DNA of 64,000 nt from CBIHON01 sp966211965. Lineage in GTDB: Bacteria > Pseudomonadota > Gammaproteobacteria > Burkholderiales > Burkholderiaceae_D. The stretch lies in NCBI GenBank assembly GCA_966211965.1, contig CBIHON010000002.1:248001-312000 (forward strand), written 5' to 3'. The position numbers were made by a program, and so were the translations under genes. The notes beneath the pieces were generated by a model. The model made no database searches and was not told where the DNA came from. It worked only from the letters and a program-made list of their open reading frames with translations. Of the stretch, positions 24,895 to 33,702 are shown one piece after another. Position 1 is the stretch's first letter, and each line of letters opens with the position of its first letter.

Positions 24895-25815
24895 ATGAGC
24901 CTCAAGCCCTTTAAGAATATATTAAATGAGACCGCCAGGTCTTTTATTATTGCCTTTTATGGTCTGAAATTCGGTCTCGGCGCCCGCTTCACGCCGCACC
25001 GCACGGCCGCACTTGCGGCGGCCCTGTTCTGCACGCCGCAGCGACCGAAATCGCACAAATTGGCTGCGCCCAAAGGTTTGGCGCAGCCGCTTATGCGAAT
25101 GATGCCTTTACCGAGCGGCAGCGTGGTCGTATATCAGTGGGGCGATCCGGAGTCGCAGCCGACGGTGCTCTTGCTGCATGGCTGGAACGGTTGGGCCATG
25201 CAATTCGCCGACTTCGTTCCCAGCTTGTTGGCGCGCGGATTTGCGGTGGTGGCGCCGGACCATGCAGCGCACGGCAACAGTCCGGGTAAGCTGGCCTCGC
25301 TGCCAGGGTTCATCGCTACCACCGGCGAACTGCTGGCGCATTTGCCAGGCATTACCGGCATCGTCGCCCACTCGCTCGGCGCGGCCGCTGCGGCATGCGT
25401 TGCGGCAGATTCCCGGCGGCAAGCGCCTGGTCTCGTGTTGATTGCTCCGCCCAAGGGACCACGGGTGTTCATTGAGCAGTTTGGGCGGCTGTTGGGCATG
25501 CCGCCGGCCTTGGCCGACGGCATGCAGCAATGGATAGAACGGCGCTATGGCCACAGTTTCGAATCAGTAGGTGCCAAATCGGTGGCGCCACGGATACTGG
25601 CTCCAACCCTGGTTCTGCATGATCCTGCCGATAGCGTGGTGCCGTTCGAGCATGGCGAAACCTATGCGAGCCTGGCGCCTAATGCCCGTTTGGAGGCGCT
25701 GGCGGGGTATGGTCACTACAAGATACTGCGCGCCCCTGAGGCCGTCCGGATGGCAGTGGAATTTTTATCCATGCAAGCTTGGGACAGTGTCGATGCCCGG
25801 CGCGCCAGGGCTTGA
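24895..25815 (+). CDS. Alpha/beta hydrolase
   Basis: A 306-residue alpha/beta hydrolase with oxyanion motif LLLHGWNG, PDHAAHGNSPG, nucleophile VAHSLGAAA, acid VLHDPADSVVP and His in AGYGHYKIL. It has no signal peptide, though a moderately hydrophobic N-terminus is present. The start at 24895 is chosen because GGAG lies 6 nt upstream (an in-frame ATG at 24889 is too close). It is cotranscribed with the TetR gene. Substrate unknown. Confidence 0.82.
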   Translation: MSLKPFKNILNETARSFIIAFYGLKFGLGARFTPHRTAALAAALFCTPQRPKSHKLAAPKGLAQPLMRMMPLPSGSVVVYQWGDPESQPTVLLLHGWNGWAMQFADFVPSLLARGFAVVAPDHAAHGNSPGKLASLPGFIATTGELLAHLPGITGIVAHSLGAAAAACVAADSRRQAPGLVLIAPPKGPRVFIEQFGRLLGMPPALADGMQQWIERRYGHSFESVGAKSVAPRILAPTLVLHDPADSVVPFEHGETYASLAPNARLEALAGYGHYKILRAPEAVRMAVEFLSMQAWDSVDARRARA

Positions 25816-25897
25816 GCGGAGCGGCGTGCCTGCGGCACGCGCAGGCCGGGCGGAATATAATGAGGCATTTCCCTCGAACGCTACGCGCAGCGCCATC

Positions 25898-26425
25898 ATG
25901 TCAGCTCCCACTTCACCCGTATCTGCCAAACGCACTTGGCTTAAGGCCGTTGCCGCCGCCGCCGTCCTGGCGTTGGCCGGCGTCGGGTATTTTTCCCTGT
26001 CGGCGCACAAGGCAGCGCCTGAGGTGACATTCACCAGTATCACCGGTGAAAAGATCAGTTCGAAAAGCCTGCGAGGCAAGGTGGTGATGGTCAACTTCTG
26101 GGCTACCAGTTGCACGACCTGCGTGCACGAGATGCCGCAGATGGTCGAGACGTACAACAAATATAAGAACAAAGGATTGGAGTTCGTGGCGGTGGCGATG
26201 AGTTACGATCCGCCGAACTACGTATTGAATTTTGCCGAGACGCGCAAGTTGCCGTTCAAGGTGGCGCTGGACGTTCAGGGCGAACTGGCCAAGGCATTCG
26301 GCGACGTGAAATTGACGCCGACTACCGTGGTGATCGATAAGGAAGGCAATCTGATCAAGCGCTACGTCGGCGAACCGGAATTTGCGCAGCTGCATCAGTT
26401 GCTCGACGCCGCCCTGGCCGGATAA
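25898..26425 (+). CDS. TlpA-like membrane-anchored thiol-disulfide protein
   Basis: A 175-residue thioredoxin-fold protein with an N-terminal signal anchor (AVAAAAVLALAGVGYFSL) and the redox motif WATSCTTCVHEMP. The cis-Pro region is LTPTTVVIDKEG. It resembles TlpA/ResA proteins acting in periplasmic disulfide reduction or cytochrome c maturation. No good ribosome-binding site precedes the ATG. It converges with the M48 peptidase gene across a shared hairpin. Confidence 0.85.
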   Translation: MSAPTSPVSAKRTWLKAVAAAAVLALAGVGYFSLSAHKAAPEVTFTSITGEKISSKSLRGKVVMVNFWATSCTTCVHEMPQMVETYNKYKNKGLEFVAVAMSYDPPNYVLNFAETRKLPFKVALDVQGELAKAFGDVKLTPTTVVIDKEGNLIKRYVGEPEFAQLHQLLDAALAG

Positions 26426-26475
26426 GGGCCAAGAGCCGCGCTTTGCTGGGATAAGCCCAAGACTGGCCCTTATCC
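26420..26475. terminator. Inverted repeat between convergent genes
   Basis: GGATAAGGGCCA (26420-26431) is the exact reverse complement of TGGCCCTTATCC (26464-26475), with a 32-nt spacer. It overlaps the tlpA-like stop and probably ends transcription from both sides, although T-tracts are short. Confidence 0.5.
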
Positions 26476-26492
26476 CATATATCGAAAATTAC

Positions 26493-27239
26493 TTACGCGC
26501 CTTCAGCCTTCGCCTTCATGCGATCGGCCCGCGCGGCGGAGTCAGGATGGCTCGACATCACGCTGTGACCGCCGCTGCCTTCCATCTTCGCCAGTTTGCG
26601 AAACGCGCTTTCCATGGCGTTGACGTTGTACTTGTGCTTTTTCATGAAGGCCATGCCATAGTCGTCGGACGCGGTCTCGTTGGCTTGCGAGAATTGCGCA
26701 TTGGCGACCTTCTCGAACATATCACCCAAGTCCGAATCGGCGATCACACCCAATGCGCCGTTGGAGTTGGCTGCGACTTTGCGTGCTGCGGATGCCATGT
26801 AGGCGGTGCGCATTCTGGCTGCCGAGTGCCCCAGCTTGGTGTGGCCGATTTCGTGGCCGATGACGCCGCGGATTTCGTCGTCGGTCATGAGATCCATCAG
26901 GCCGGAATAGACCCGAATGCTGCCGTCAGCAGTTGCAAAAGCGTTGATGTCCGGCGTCAGGTAGACCTTGAAGTTCAACTTCAAGCCGTCTTCCTTGGTG
27001 TGTTTTGCCGTCAAGGCGGCTAGGCGCTGCGCGTACTTGTTGCCGGGTGGCGCCACCTTTTCATGCTTGTCCTTGTATGCCACCATTTGGCGCGAAGCTT
27101 CGCTGATGTCCTTATCGGTGACGGTGGCGGCCTTGGCCACGTCGGTCACTGCGCCAAAGACGTTGTCAAAACCAGCGTGAGCCATGCCGGCGGACAAAAG
27201 GGCGGCAGCGAAACATACAGAACGTAATTTGTAATGCAT
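26493..27239 (-). CDS. M48-family exported metallopeptidase
   Basis: A 248-residue periplasmic zinc protease. It has a signal peptide (LRSVCFAAALLSAGMAHA), HExxH in IGHEIGHTKLGH and the third-ligand Glu in NETASDDYG. These are hallmarks of M48 (LoiP/BepA/YcaL-like) envelope quality-control proteases. The start at 27239 has GGGAG 8 nt upstream; an ATG at 27254 would swallow that site. It is monocistronic. Confidence 0.88.
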   Translation of the reverse strand: MHYKLRSVCFAAALLSAGMAHAGFDNVFGAVTDVAKAATVTDKDISEASRQMVAYKDKHEKVAPPGNKYAQRLAALTAKHTKEDGLKLNFKVYLTPDINAFATADGSIRVYSGLMDLMTDDEIRGVIGHEIGHTKLGHSAARMRTAYMASAARKVAANSNGALGVIADSDLGDMFEKVANAQFSQANETASDDYGMAFMKKHKYNVNAMESAFRKLAKMEGSGGHSVMSSHPDSAARADRMKAKAEGA

Positions 27240-27399
27240 TATGAATACTCCCATTGTTAAAAAAGCAATGCGAAGTATAACACCAGATGCAAGATATTAA
27301 CCATTGGTTATTGTTTTTTTATTACTCTCATGGCTTTGCGTGGCACAGCGCACGCTATTTCCTCTTTCCCCCTTCATTGTTGCCGCTGTTCGCCACGCC

Positions 27400-27885
27400 G
27401 TTCGATACCATTCGTCGTGCAATCACGCCAAGCTGACCGCAATTCCTAATTGTTTGTAGGGCGAGATTAATCCTTGTATCCCGGTTGACCACGATGCGGT
27501 CCACCCGGCTGAGCGGCGCTATCTGGAACGGCGAGGTTGTATCGAGTTTTTCCGGCGAGGCCAGACCACGGTTTGCTGCGCGGCGTCGCAAAGCGTGCGC
27601 TTGACGCACGCTTCCTCGAAATCGCCGGTGCTGATGCCGGCTGCAGACGCCCAGGAAATACAGGTCGGTGCGAATATCCGTCCGATCGCTTTGATGGCGG
27701 CAGCCCCCCACCGCGACGATGGAGCGCTTGAACAGGCGTTTGCCGATCCTCGCTACCTCGATCTGCGGCTGACCGGCCAGTTCGACTGCGATCGATGGGC
27801 CGTGGGTGACGATCGTCGTCTTCAAGTCGCGCGCAAATGCCGCACGAGTTGCACCGCCGTTTTGAATAGGGCGCGGCCTGGATGG
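27400..27885 (-). pseudogene. Decayed DeoR-family regulator, C-terminal sugar-binding domain
   Basis: No single frame is intact, but joined minus-strand frames give a DeoR/GlpR effector domain. The pieces are GGATRAAFARDLKTTIVTHG, PSIAVELAGQPQIEVARIGK and RLFKRSIVAVG, then AAAIKAIG, IRTDLYFLGVC, GISTGDFEEACVKRTLCDAA, QQTVV and LASPEKLDTTSPFQIAPLSR followed by VDRIVV. At least three frame changes separate them, and the helix-turn-helix part is missing. The remnant sits directly after the Cdd1-type gene. Edges are approximate. Confidence 0.7.
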
Positions 27886-27891
27886 CGGATT

Positions 27892-28194
27892 TTACGCGAC
27901 GCCGTATTTTTCCCGGAACGATAGTTTGCGCTCCTCGGTGAAGCTCCACCATGGCCGGGGTTCTTCGCCATTCATAAAGCGTGTGACGGACATGAAAACA
28001 TCGATGACGCATGGATCATGGCGGGTTGCCGTTTTTTCGCAAAGCGCTTCATACATTTCGAACGGGCATTTGCCCACGAGATCGTGTGGCTCGCGAATAC
28101 CAAGCAAATGCAAATCTTCAGCTCCGGCCTTGCCGATGTTCGGGAGGTCCGTCAGTGTTCTAACGCGGTTTCGATCGACTTTGTTCGGGTTCAT
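27892..28194 (-). CDS. Cdd1-type helix-hairpin-helix protein (pathogenicity-locus family)
   Basis: A 100-residue protein matching the Cdd1/PF11731 pattern. A helix-hairpin-helix motif (LTDLPNIGKAGAEDLHLLGI) is followed by PHDLVGKCPFEMYEALCEKT, ATRHDPCVIDVFMSVTRFM and PWWSFTEERK. It probably binds nucleic acid, but no role is established. The start at 28194 (MNPNKVDR) matches family N-termini; an in-frame ATG at 28239 adds 15 unconserved residues. No strong ribosome-binding site is seen. Confidence 0.75.
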   Translation of the reverse strand: MNPNKVDRNRVRTLTDLPNIGKAGAEDLHLLGIREPHDLVGKCPFEMYEALCEKTATRHDPCVIDVFMSVTRFMNGEEPRPWWSFTEERKLSFREKYGVA

Positions 28195-28561
28195 TTCTGC
28201 AAGGGAATGCTGGCGCTTCAAATTAAGGTTACATGCCAAAACATGTGGCAGAGCGTTGTTGCTCAGGCTGGCGCGCGCATTTTGCGGCGCTCAAGGACCG
28301 CGTCTTCAGGTGCGTCCTGACGTCGCATGAATATGCTATCGTAGCACCCGCTTCTAGTGGACTGTACAGACGATTCGGAAGGGAAAGATGCATGTGTGGC
28401 GTGCAGGGAAAGGCGTCAAGCACAGTGATGGCGAGCTATCACGCGCATTTGCAACGCGGCCATGCATGTCAAACGTGCGGCAGGCACTTCCGAACCGCCT
28501 GTTGCAGTCTACTGGTGCCCTGTTTCATCAATTAAATATCATGTTCCGGCATGACAGGCCC
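28195..28561. other. Non-coding interval upstream of cobT
   Basis: About 370 bp separate the Cdd1-type gene from cobT. An upstream in-frame extension of cobT exists from 28388, but its translation is not CobT-like. No cobalamin riboswitch B12 box was found, unlike the two other B12 gene blocks. A promoter for cobT is expected here but none stands out. Confidence 0.4.
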
Positions 28562-29596
28562 ATGCAGATTCCACATATCGATTCGATTCACGACAACGCA
28601 TTGTCCTCGCGGCTTGAGGCCGCAATCAACAACAAGACCAAACCGCTCGGCAGTCTGGGCGTGCTGGAATCACTGGCCAGGCAAATCGGCCTGATACAAA
28701 AAACCACCGAGCCGCAATTGAACCGTCCGGCCATTCTGGTATTCGCCGGCGACCACGGCATCGTTGCCGAAAACATCTCCGCCTATCCGCAAAGCGTGAC
28801 TTGGCAGATGGTCGAAAATTTCCTGGCGCATGGCGCGGCGATCAATGTATTTGCGCGGCAAAACGGCTGCGCCCTGCATATCGTCGACGCCGGCGTGAAT
28901 CATGATTTCGGCCCGCGCGCCGGATTGATCTCCAGGAAAATCGCTCGCGGCACGCGCAATTTCGCGCAAGAGCCGGCAATGAGCGCGGAACAATGTGCGC
29001 ATGCCATGCGGCAGGGCATGGACCTGGTCGCCGAACTTGAAGGCAATGTCATCGGCTTCGGCGAAATGGGCATCGGCAACACCACGGCCGCGGCCGCGCT
29101 GATGCACAAGCTGACCGGCATCGCGGTAGCTGATTGCGTCGGCGCCGGCACCGGTTTGTCAGCGGCCGGCGTCGCGCATAAGCAGCAGGTGATCGAAATG
29201 GCGGTGCTGCATCATGCGGCGGCCGGCACGCCGCTGGAGATCCTGGCCGCCTTCGGCGGTTTTGAAATCGCGATGATGGCTGGCGCGATGTTGAAAGCGG
29301 CAGAGCGCCGCATGCTGCTGCTGATCGACGGCTTCATCGTCACCAGCGCACTGCTGGCGGCGGCGCGCCTGCAGCCAGCGATCCTTGACTATTGCGTGTT
29401 TTCGCATTGCTCGGACGAGAACGGTCACCGGCACATGCTGCGCGCGCTGGACGCGCGGCCCTTGCTGAACCTGGGGCTGCGCCTGGGCGAGGGCACCGGT
29501 TGCGCACTGGCTTTGCCGCTGCTGCATGCCGCAGTGAATTTCATGTGCGAGATGGCGACCTTCGAGTCGGCCCAGGTCAGCGGGAAAACCGAATAG
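28562..29596 (+). CDS. cobT: Nicotinate-nucleotide:DMB phosphoribosyltransferase
   Basis: A 344-residue enzyme making alpha-ribazole phosphate from DMB and NaMN for the lower ligand of cobalamin. Recognisable stretches are NNKTKPLGSLGVLESLARQI, ILVFAGDHGIVAENISAYPQ, GEMGIGNTTAAAALMHKLTG, VGAGTGLS and, at the C-terminus, LGEGTGCALALPLL with the catalytic Glu. The start at 28562 gives the normal family N-terminus; a longer frame to 28388 is rejected. The ribosome-binding site is weak (ACAGG). It heads cobT-cobS-cobC. Confidence 0.95.
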   Translation: MQIPHIDSIHDNALSSRLEAAINNKTKPLGSLGVLESLARQIGLIQKTTEPQLNRPAILVFAGDHGIVAENISAYPQSVTWQMVENFLAHGAAINVFARQNGCALHIVDAGVNHDFGPRAGLISRKIARGTRNFAQEPAMSAEQCAHAMRQGMDLVAELEGNVIGFGEMGIGNTTAAAALMHKLTGIAVADCVGAGTGLSAAGVAHKQQVIEMAVLHHAAAGTPLEILAAFGGFEIAMMAGAMLKAAERRMLLLIDGFIVTSALLAAARLQPAILDYCVFSHCSDENGHRHMLRALDARPLLNLGLRLGEGTGCALALPLLHAAVNFMCEMATFESAQVSGKTE

Positions 29597-29602
29597 TCGG
29601 CG

Positions 29603-30418
29603 ATGAGCGATCCGGCGGCTATCCTGTTCAAGCGCGGCGTGCACCAGTTGCGCCTGTTCTTCATCGCGCTGCAATTTTTCACGCGCTTGCCGGTGCCGCG
29701 CTGGGTCGGATTTCAGCAACAATGGTTGCGCGAGTCTTCGCGCTACTTCGCGCTGGTCGGGATCGTGGTGGCCGCGGTCTGCAGCGCGGTGTACGCGGTG
29801 GCGATCTGGTTCGTTCCGCAAACGGTGGCGGTGCTGCTGTCGACCATCGCCGGCATTTATCTGACCGGCGCTTTCCACGAAGACGGCTTCGCCGATGTTT
29901 GCGACGGCTTCGGCGGCGGCACCGCGCCCGAGCGCGTGCTGGAAATCATGAAGGATTCGCGCATCGGCGCCTATGGCGCAATCGGCATCGGCCTGCTGCT
30001 GGCTTTGAAATGCCTGACGCTCAGCTACTATCCGGTGCAAACCTATATCGCCGCGCTGTTCGTCGCCCATCCCTTGTCGCGCTTTGCCGCCAGCGCCTTG
30101 ATCTGGCGCCTCGAATATGCAAAAGCCGAAGGCAAGGCGAAACCGCTGGCGAAGGATATGTCGACGCGCGAATTCCTGGTGGCGGCCGCCAGCGCCTTGC
30201 TGCCCATGCTGGTGCTGGCGGTGCTGGACTGGCTGTCGTGGTATGAAATCATGGTCGGCGCCATCTGCGCCGCGCTGGCCGCTGCTTACCTGAGCCGCAT
30301 GTTTCTGCGGCGCATCGGCGGCTATACCGGCGATTGCCTGGGCGCGGTGCAGCAAGTGGCCGAAGTGGCGTTTTACCTTGGCCTGCTGGCTTGCATGGAC
30401 AGCGGCCTTCCGGCCTGA
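29603..30418 (+). CDS. cobS: Adenosylcobinamide-GDP ribazoletransferase
   Basis: A 271-residue integral membrane cobalamin synthase joining adenosylcobinamide-GDP and alpha-ribazole phosphate. Its signatures are FIALQFFTRLPVP, the metal-binding FHEDGFADVCDGFGGG and MKDSRIGAYGAIG. Several transmembrane helices are visible. It starts 6 nt after cobT and precedes the CobC phosphatase by 10 nt. This cobS is the synthase (CobV), not the AAA+ cobaltochelatase subunit of the same name. Confidence 0.95.
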   Translation: MSDPAAILFKRGVHQLRLFFIALQFFTRLPVPRWVGFQQQWLRESSRYFALVGIVVAAVCSAVYAVAIWFVPQTVAVLLSTIAGIYLTGAFHEDGFADVCDGFGGGTAPERVLEIMKDSRIGAYGAIGIGLLLALKCLTLSYYPVQTYIAALFVAHPLSRFAASALIWRLEYAKAEGKAKPLAKDMSTREFLVAAASALLPMLVLAVLDWLSWYEIMVGAICAALAAAYLSRMFLRRIGGYTGDCLGAVQQVAEVAFYLGLLACMDSGLPA

Positions 30419-30428
30419 ACACGGGGCA

Positions 30429-30983
30429 ATGCGGCTTTACCTGATGCGCCATCCGCAGCCCCTGGTTGCGCCGGGGATATGCTACGGCAGCAGTGACCTT
30501 GAGGTCGCACCCGAACAGCAGGCGCGTGTGCTGGCCGAACGGTTGCCGGCATTGCCGCCGGGCTTGCGTTTGTACTCGAGTCCGCTGCGGCGCTGCGCCG
30601 GACTGGCGGCGGAAATCGCCGCGGCGCTCGGTGTTCCGCTCCACTACGATGCACGCCTGGCCGAGATGCATTTCGGCGCATGGGAGATGCGCGCCTGGGA
30701 TGCGATTGCCCGTGCCGAGATCGATGCGTGGGCGGCGGCGACGGTGGACTATCGGCCCGGCGGCGGCGAGAGCGTGCTGCAGATGGCGCGGCGGGTGCAT
30801 GCTTTTCACGAGGAACTGATGTGCTCGCAACAGGACGCGCTGCTGATTTGCCATGCCGGCACGATCAAGATCCTGAGGGCTTGGCTGCCTGGGATTCCGC
30901 TGCGCGAAATGGCTTTGCTCGCTGCTCAAAGCCGGCAGACGGTTGCTTATGGCGAGATGGTTGTGCTTGATGTGTTCGAGTAA
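30429..30983 (+). CDS. cobC: Alpha-ribazole phosphatase (histidine phosphatase)
   Basis: A 184-residue histidine-phosphatase-fold enzyme. It begins MRLYLMRHPQPLVAPGICYG, with RHP in place of the canonical RHG, a variant common in CobC-type enzymes. The phosphate-binding Arg lies in SSPLRRCAGLA, and the second His in LLICHAGTIKILRAW. It should remove the 5'-phosphate from alpha-ribazole or cobalamin phosphate. The start at 30429 follows GGGG. It is the last gene of cobT-cobS-cobC. The following 560 bp hold no gene but contain the MITE copy. Confidence 0.88.
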   Translation: MRLYLMRHPQPLVAPGICYGSSDLEVAPEQQARVLAERLPALPPGLRLYSSPLRRCAGLAAEIAAALGVPLHYDARLAEMHFGAWEMRAWDAIARAEIDAWAAATVDYRPGGGESVLQMARRVHAFHEELMCSQQDALLICHAGTIKILRAWLPGIPLREMALLAAQSRQTVAYGEMVVLDVFE

Positions 30984-31170
30984 TTGAGCGCTCCATACGC
31001 TCTCTCCTCTTTCGTAGCGCAGACTGAGCAAACAGGATTTGATATATACCCACCGCTGTGCACTTGTCGCAGTTGGAAATCGCGTTCAAATATTGACTAG
31101 CGCAGACGCGATGAAAAGTCCGGTTTGGTCGCGCGGTCGATCTGCTCGGCCGTATTTAGTATCGTCCTAG

Positions 31171-31327
31171 TGTCCTGTTCCGTAAATTCGTTGCATAAAA
31201 GATGACGAGAATCGCGCTGATACCGCGTCAAAAATGCGCGCAAGGCCTCGGCCTTGCTGTGCTTTTTTCCTTGTCTCTGCCCGATTTCGTCACTTTTACT
31301 TTTGCTACGAAGTTACGGATCAGGACA
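31171..31327 (+). mobile_element. 157-bp MITE-like element, copy B
   Basis: Identical in length to the element at 1438-1594 and in opposite orientation, with about 7 differences over 157 bp. It begins TGTCCTGTTCCG, ends CAGGACA, and is flanked by CTAG on both sides (31167-31170, 31328-31331). The flanks are also similar beyond CTAG (TAGTATCGTC before, TAGTATCGCC after). The internal palindrome GCAAGGCC-TC-GGCCTTGC is kept. It sits between the cobC stop and the CPBP gene. The rest of 30984-31547 shows nothing else. Confidence 0.8.
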
Positions 31328-31547
31328 CTAGTATCGCCCGACCTGAGCGTCGGACGTGGATCGAAACGAGAGTATTATGCACGAGTCAAAGCGTTAGTTA
31401 GAAGGCGTGTGTCTTTCAATTGATGTATTACTGGAGCGCTTGCCGCCAGTTATATACATACGGAAAAGAAGGGGCGCGCAGATTGACGCAGATTGCCGAA
31501 GCCGCCCCGTTGTTCAAATAAATTAAATTCAGGTATTCATCATTTCG

Positions 31548-32273
31548 ATGCAGCAGATTACAAATTATATGCTCGCGATAACCCCGGCTTTTCTGGTGTT
31601 TGCCGCGCTGCTGCTTGTGGTTCCCCAAACGCTTTCTTTGCTGCGAATCGTTTTGCACATGTTGTTTTTCGTCTTGGCGAGAGATGCCATGACGCCTCAT
31701 GGTTTTTGGCAGGTGGGGCCAGGTTCTCTGCGGTTCACGGCGCCTGAAATATCCTTGCTTTTCCTCGGGATTGCATCCGTCGCTCTTGCTGCCGGTACTT
31801 ACTGCCTTGAACGAGCATCGCATGAAGGCGTGAAGAAGTGGGCCGGCAGAAGGGTACATGTTTCCATTGCTCTTGGGCTCCTGGGGGCCTTTCTGATTTC
31901 ATTCATCGCCTGGATACTGAAGCGCGCGTTTAACGCACCGTCGATGCCGGCAGTCGAAACCGGTTTGCTGCCGACTATTCTTGTGTTTGCGCTCGCTGGA
32001 AATCTTTATGAGGAGATGTTGTTTCGCGGCCTTTTACAGGGGCATTTGCAAAAGCATATGACAGCCATAAGGGCCGCGCTTGTCTCTGGGCTGCTGTTCA
32101 GCTTATGCCATTCGTTTTTGGCGACGACGGTGACGCAGGTGGGCGTACCGATTCTTGCATTTACGCTGGTTGAGGGCATCATTGCGGGCCTTGTCTGCAT
32201 TCACGGCGGCGTGCTCGGCGCGACAGTCGCGCATGGGATGGCCATATTCATACTGGCTGCAGGACTCTATTGA
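31548..32273 (+). CDS. CPBP-family intramembrane glutamic endopeptidase
   Basis: A 241-residue membrane protein with about seven hydrophobic segments and the CPBP/Abi motifs EEMLFRG (motif 1) and FSLCHS (motif 2), plus HGMAIF at the C-terminus. Relatives process CAAX-type peptides or confer bacteriocin self-immunity; here the substrate is unknown. Base composition is less GC-rich than the cob genes. The ribosome-binding site is weak. No bacteriocin-like small gene was recognised beside it. Confidence 0.8.
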   Translation: MQQITNYMLAITPAFLVFAALLLVVPQTLSLLRIVLHMLFFVLARDAMTPHGFWQVGPGSLRFTAPEISLLFLGIASVALAAGTYCLERASHEGVKKWAGRRVHVSIALGLLGAFLISFIAWILKRAFNAPSMPAVETGLLPTILVFALAGNLYEEMLFRGLLQGHLQKHMTAIRAALVSGLLFSLCHSFLATTVTQVGVPILAFTLVEGIIAGLVCIHGGVLGATVAHGMAIFILAAGLY

Positions 32274-32417
32274 GGAATGGCGGCAGGATAGTGTTCCAGA
32301 AAAGGTGCCCTGGCTCGCCATACACTGCGCCAAATAAGCCCCCATTCTCACCTCATGGCTGCACCATAAGAAATGCCCTATGATTTCCAGCATCAAAACG
32401 GTAATGGGAGGCAACCG

Positions 32418-33344
32418 ATGGAACACTGGCCGATCTTGCAAAGATTCTGGGAAAGAGCGTTGGACCCCGGTTTTAAAGTTGATCCGAACGATGCCGTCGA
32501 CAGATGGAATGAGGAGGCCAGGCTCCTGCATAACCTGGGCATTGCGATGGAAACGGCTCTCCAGTTCCTGTACTTTAAAAAGCCGGAATTGGACGTGTTC
32601 AGGCAGTGGCTGTTGGAGAACATAAAAGACAACAGCAAAAAGACGGAGTGGATTGCGGACGATGTCTTGTCTGCGGATGACCTGGCCTTCTGGGAAGAGA
32701 ATGGGTACCTGGTTTTGCGAAATGCGGTATCCAGACAACAATGTGCCGATGCGCAGAATGCGATTTGGGAATTCCTGCAAGCGACGCCTGATGATCCATC
32801 TTCCTGGTATAAACCGCACGAAGGAAAACGCGGCCTGATGGTGACGCTTTTCGATCATCCTGCGCTTGATATCAATCGGCAATCCGGACGAATCCATAAA
32901 GCCTATCGGCAGTTATATGGCACCGACGCGATTTATAGAACGCTGGACAAGGTCAGTTTCAATCCGCCGGAACATGCGCATTTTCATTTCATGGGAAGCC
33001 CTTTGCATTGGGATGCGAGTCTTGCTTTGCCCATTCCCTTTCGTTTGCAGGGTTTGCTGTATTTGACCGATTGCGCCGCTCACGAAGGTGCATTTCACTG
33101 CGTGCCGGGGTTCCATCATCGAATAGGCGATTGGCTGCGCTCCTTGCCCGAGGGCGCAGATCCCAGGGAGTCGGCGTTGCGGTCGTTGAAGGCGACGCCT
33201 GTTCCCGCGAATGCAGGGGATTTCATCATCTGGCACCAGGCGCTTCCGCATTGCGCCACTCCCAATTACGGAAAATCTCCGCGCATGGTCCAGTACCTGA
33301 CGTATTTGCCCGAGGCGGACGAGGAGCGAAAGGAATGGATTTAG
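32418..33344 (+). CDS. Phytanoyl-CoA dioxygenase (PhyH)-family oxygenase
   Basis: A 308-residue Fe(II)/2-oxoglutarate-dependent oxygenase-like protein. The iron ligands are LHWDAS (HxD) and the distal His in LPHCATPNYGKSPR, whose Arg would bind 2-oxoglutarate. ENGYLVLRNAVS is the usual PhyH entry. The start at 32418 is preferred to 32373, because GGGAGG lies 6 nt upstream. Lower GC content than the surrounding genes and a position between the MITE and the riboswitch suggest an acquired gene. Substrate unknown. Confidence 0.8.
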   Translation: MEHWPILQRFWERALDPGFKVDPNDAVDRWNEEARLLHNLGIAMETALQFLYFKKPELDVFRQWLLENIKDNSKKTEWIADDVLSADDLAFWEENGYLVLRNAVSRQQCADAQNAIWEFLQATPDDPSSWYKPHEGKRGLMVTLFDHPALDINRQSGRIHKAYRQLYGTDAIYRTLDKVSFNPPEHAHFHFMGSPLHWDASLALPIPFRLQGLLYLTDCAAHEGAFHCVPGFHHRIGDWLRSLPEGADPRESALRSLKATPVPANAGDFIIWHQALPHCATPNYGKSPRMVQYLTYLPEADEERKEWI

Positions 33345-33509
33345 GGTGATTGCGGGAGGGACGCCGAGCCTGTTTCCGCTGGCTCTAGGCATGCATGTTG
33401 ATGCTGGCCGCATGCGTTGAGTCGATTCCAGACACGGCCGCGCTCTGCAAACCCGTCTTTGCGCAACATTGATCCTCCGTCACAATCAAGGTACACTCGC
33501 GCCTTACGC

Positions 33510-33702
33510 GAATGGTGCCCTCCTGCTTCTCAGCCGGAGGGTGAAACGGGAAGCCGGTGACGCGCGAGATTGCATCTCTCGTCAGTCCGGCGCAGCCCCC
33601 GCTGCTGTAGGCCTGACGAATTCGTTCAAACGCCACTGTGCAATGCATGGGAAGGCAAGGACGGAAGAGGATGACGGCGAGCCAGAATACCGGCCAGGCG
33701 CG
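33510..33702 (+). promoter_or_regulatory. Cobalamin riboswitch 1 (upstream of the TonB receptor/CobN set)
   Basis: The conserved core elements appear in order: GGTGCCC, AGGGTGAAACGGGAAGCCGG, AGTCCGGCGCAGCCCCCGC, GCCACTGTG, ATGGGAAGGC, and GAGCCAGAATACCGGCC. It lies about 220 nt before the receptor start. A B12-bound form should reduce expression of the receptor and probably of the ExbB-like, DUF2149 and cobN genes behind it. The ends are approximate. The remaining bases of 33345-33922 show no gene. Confidence 0.92.

Noticed and set aside
28388..28561. Upstream extension of cobT by 58 codons
   Set aside because: The added residues are not CobT-like and CobT proteins normally start at the 28562 position.
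28195..28561. Possible cobalamin riboswitch before cobT
   Set aside because: No GCCACTG box or other core elements could be found in order.
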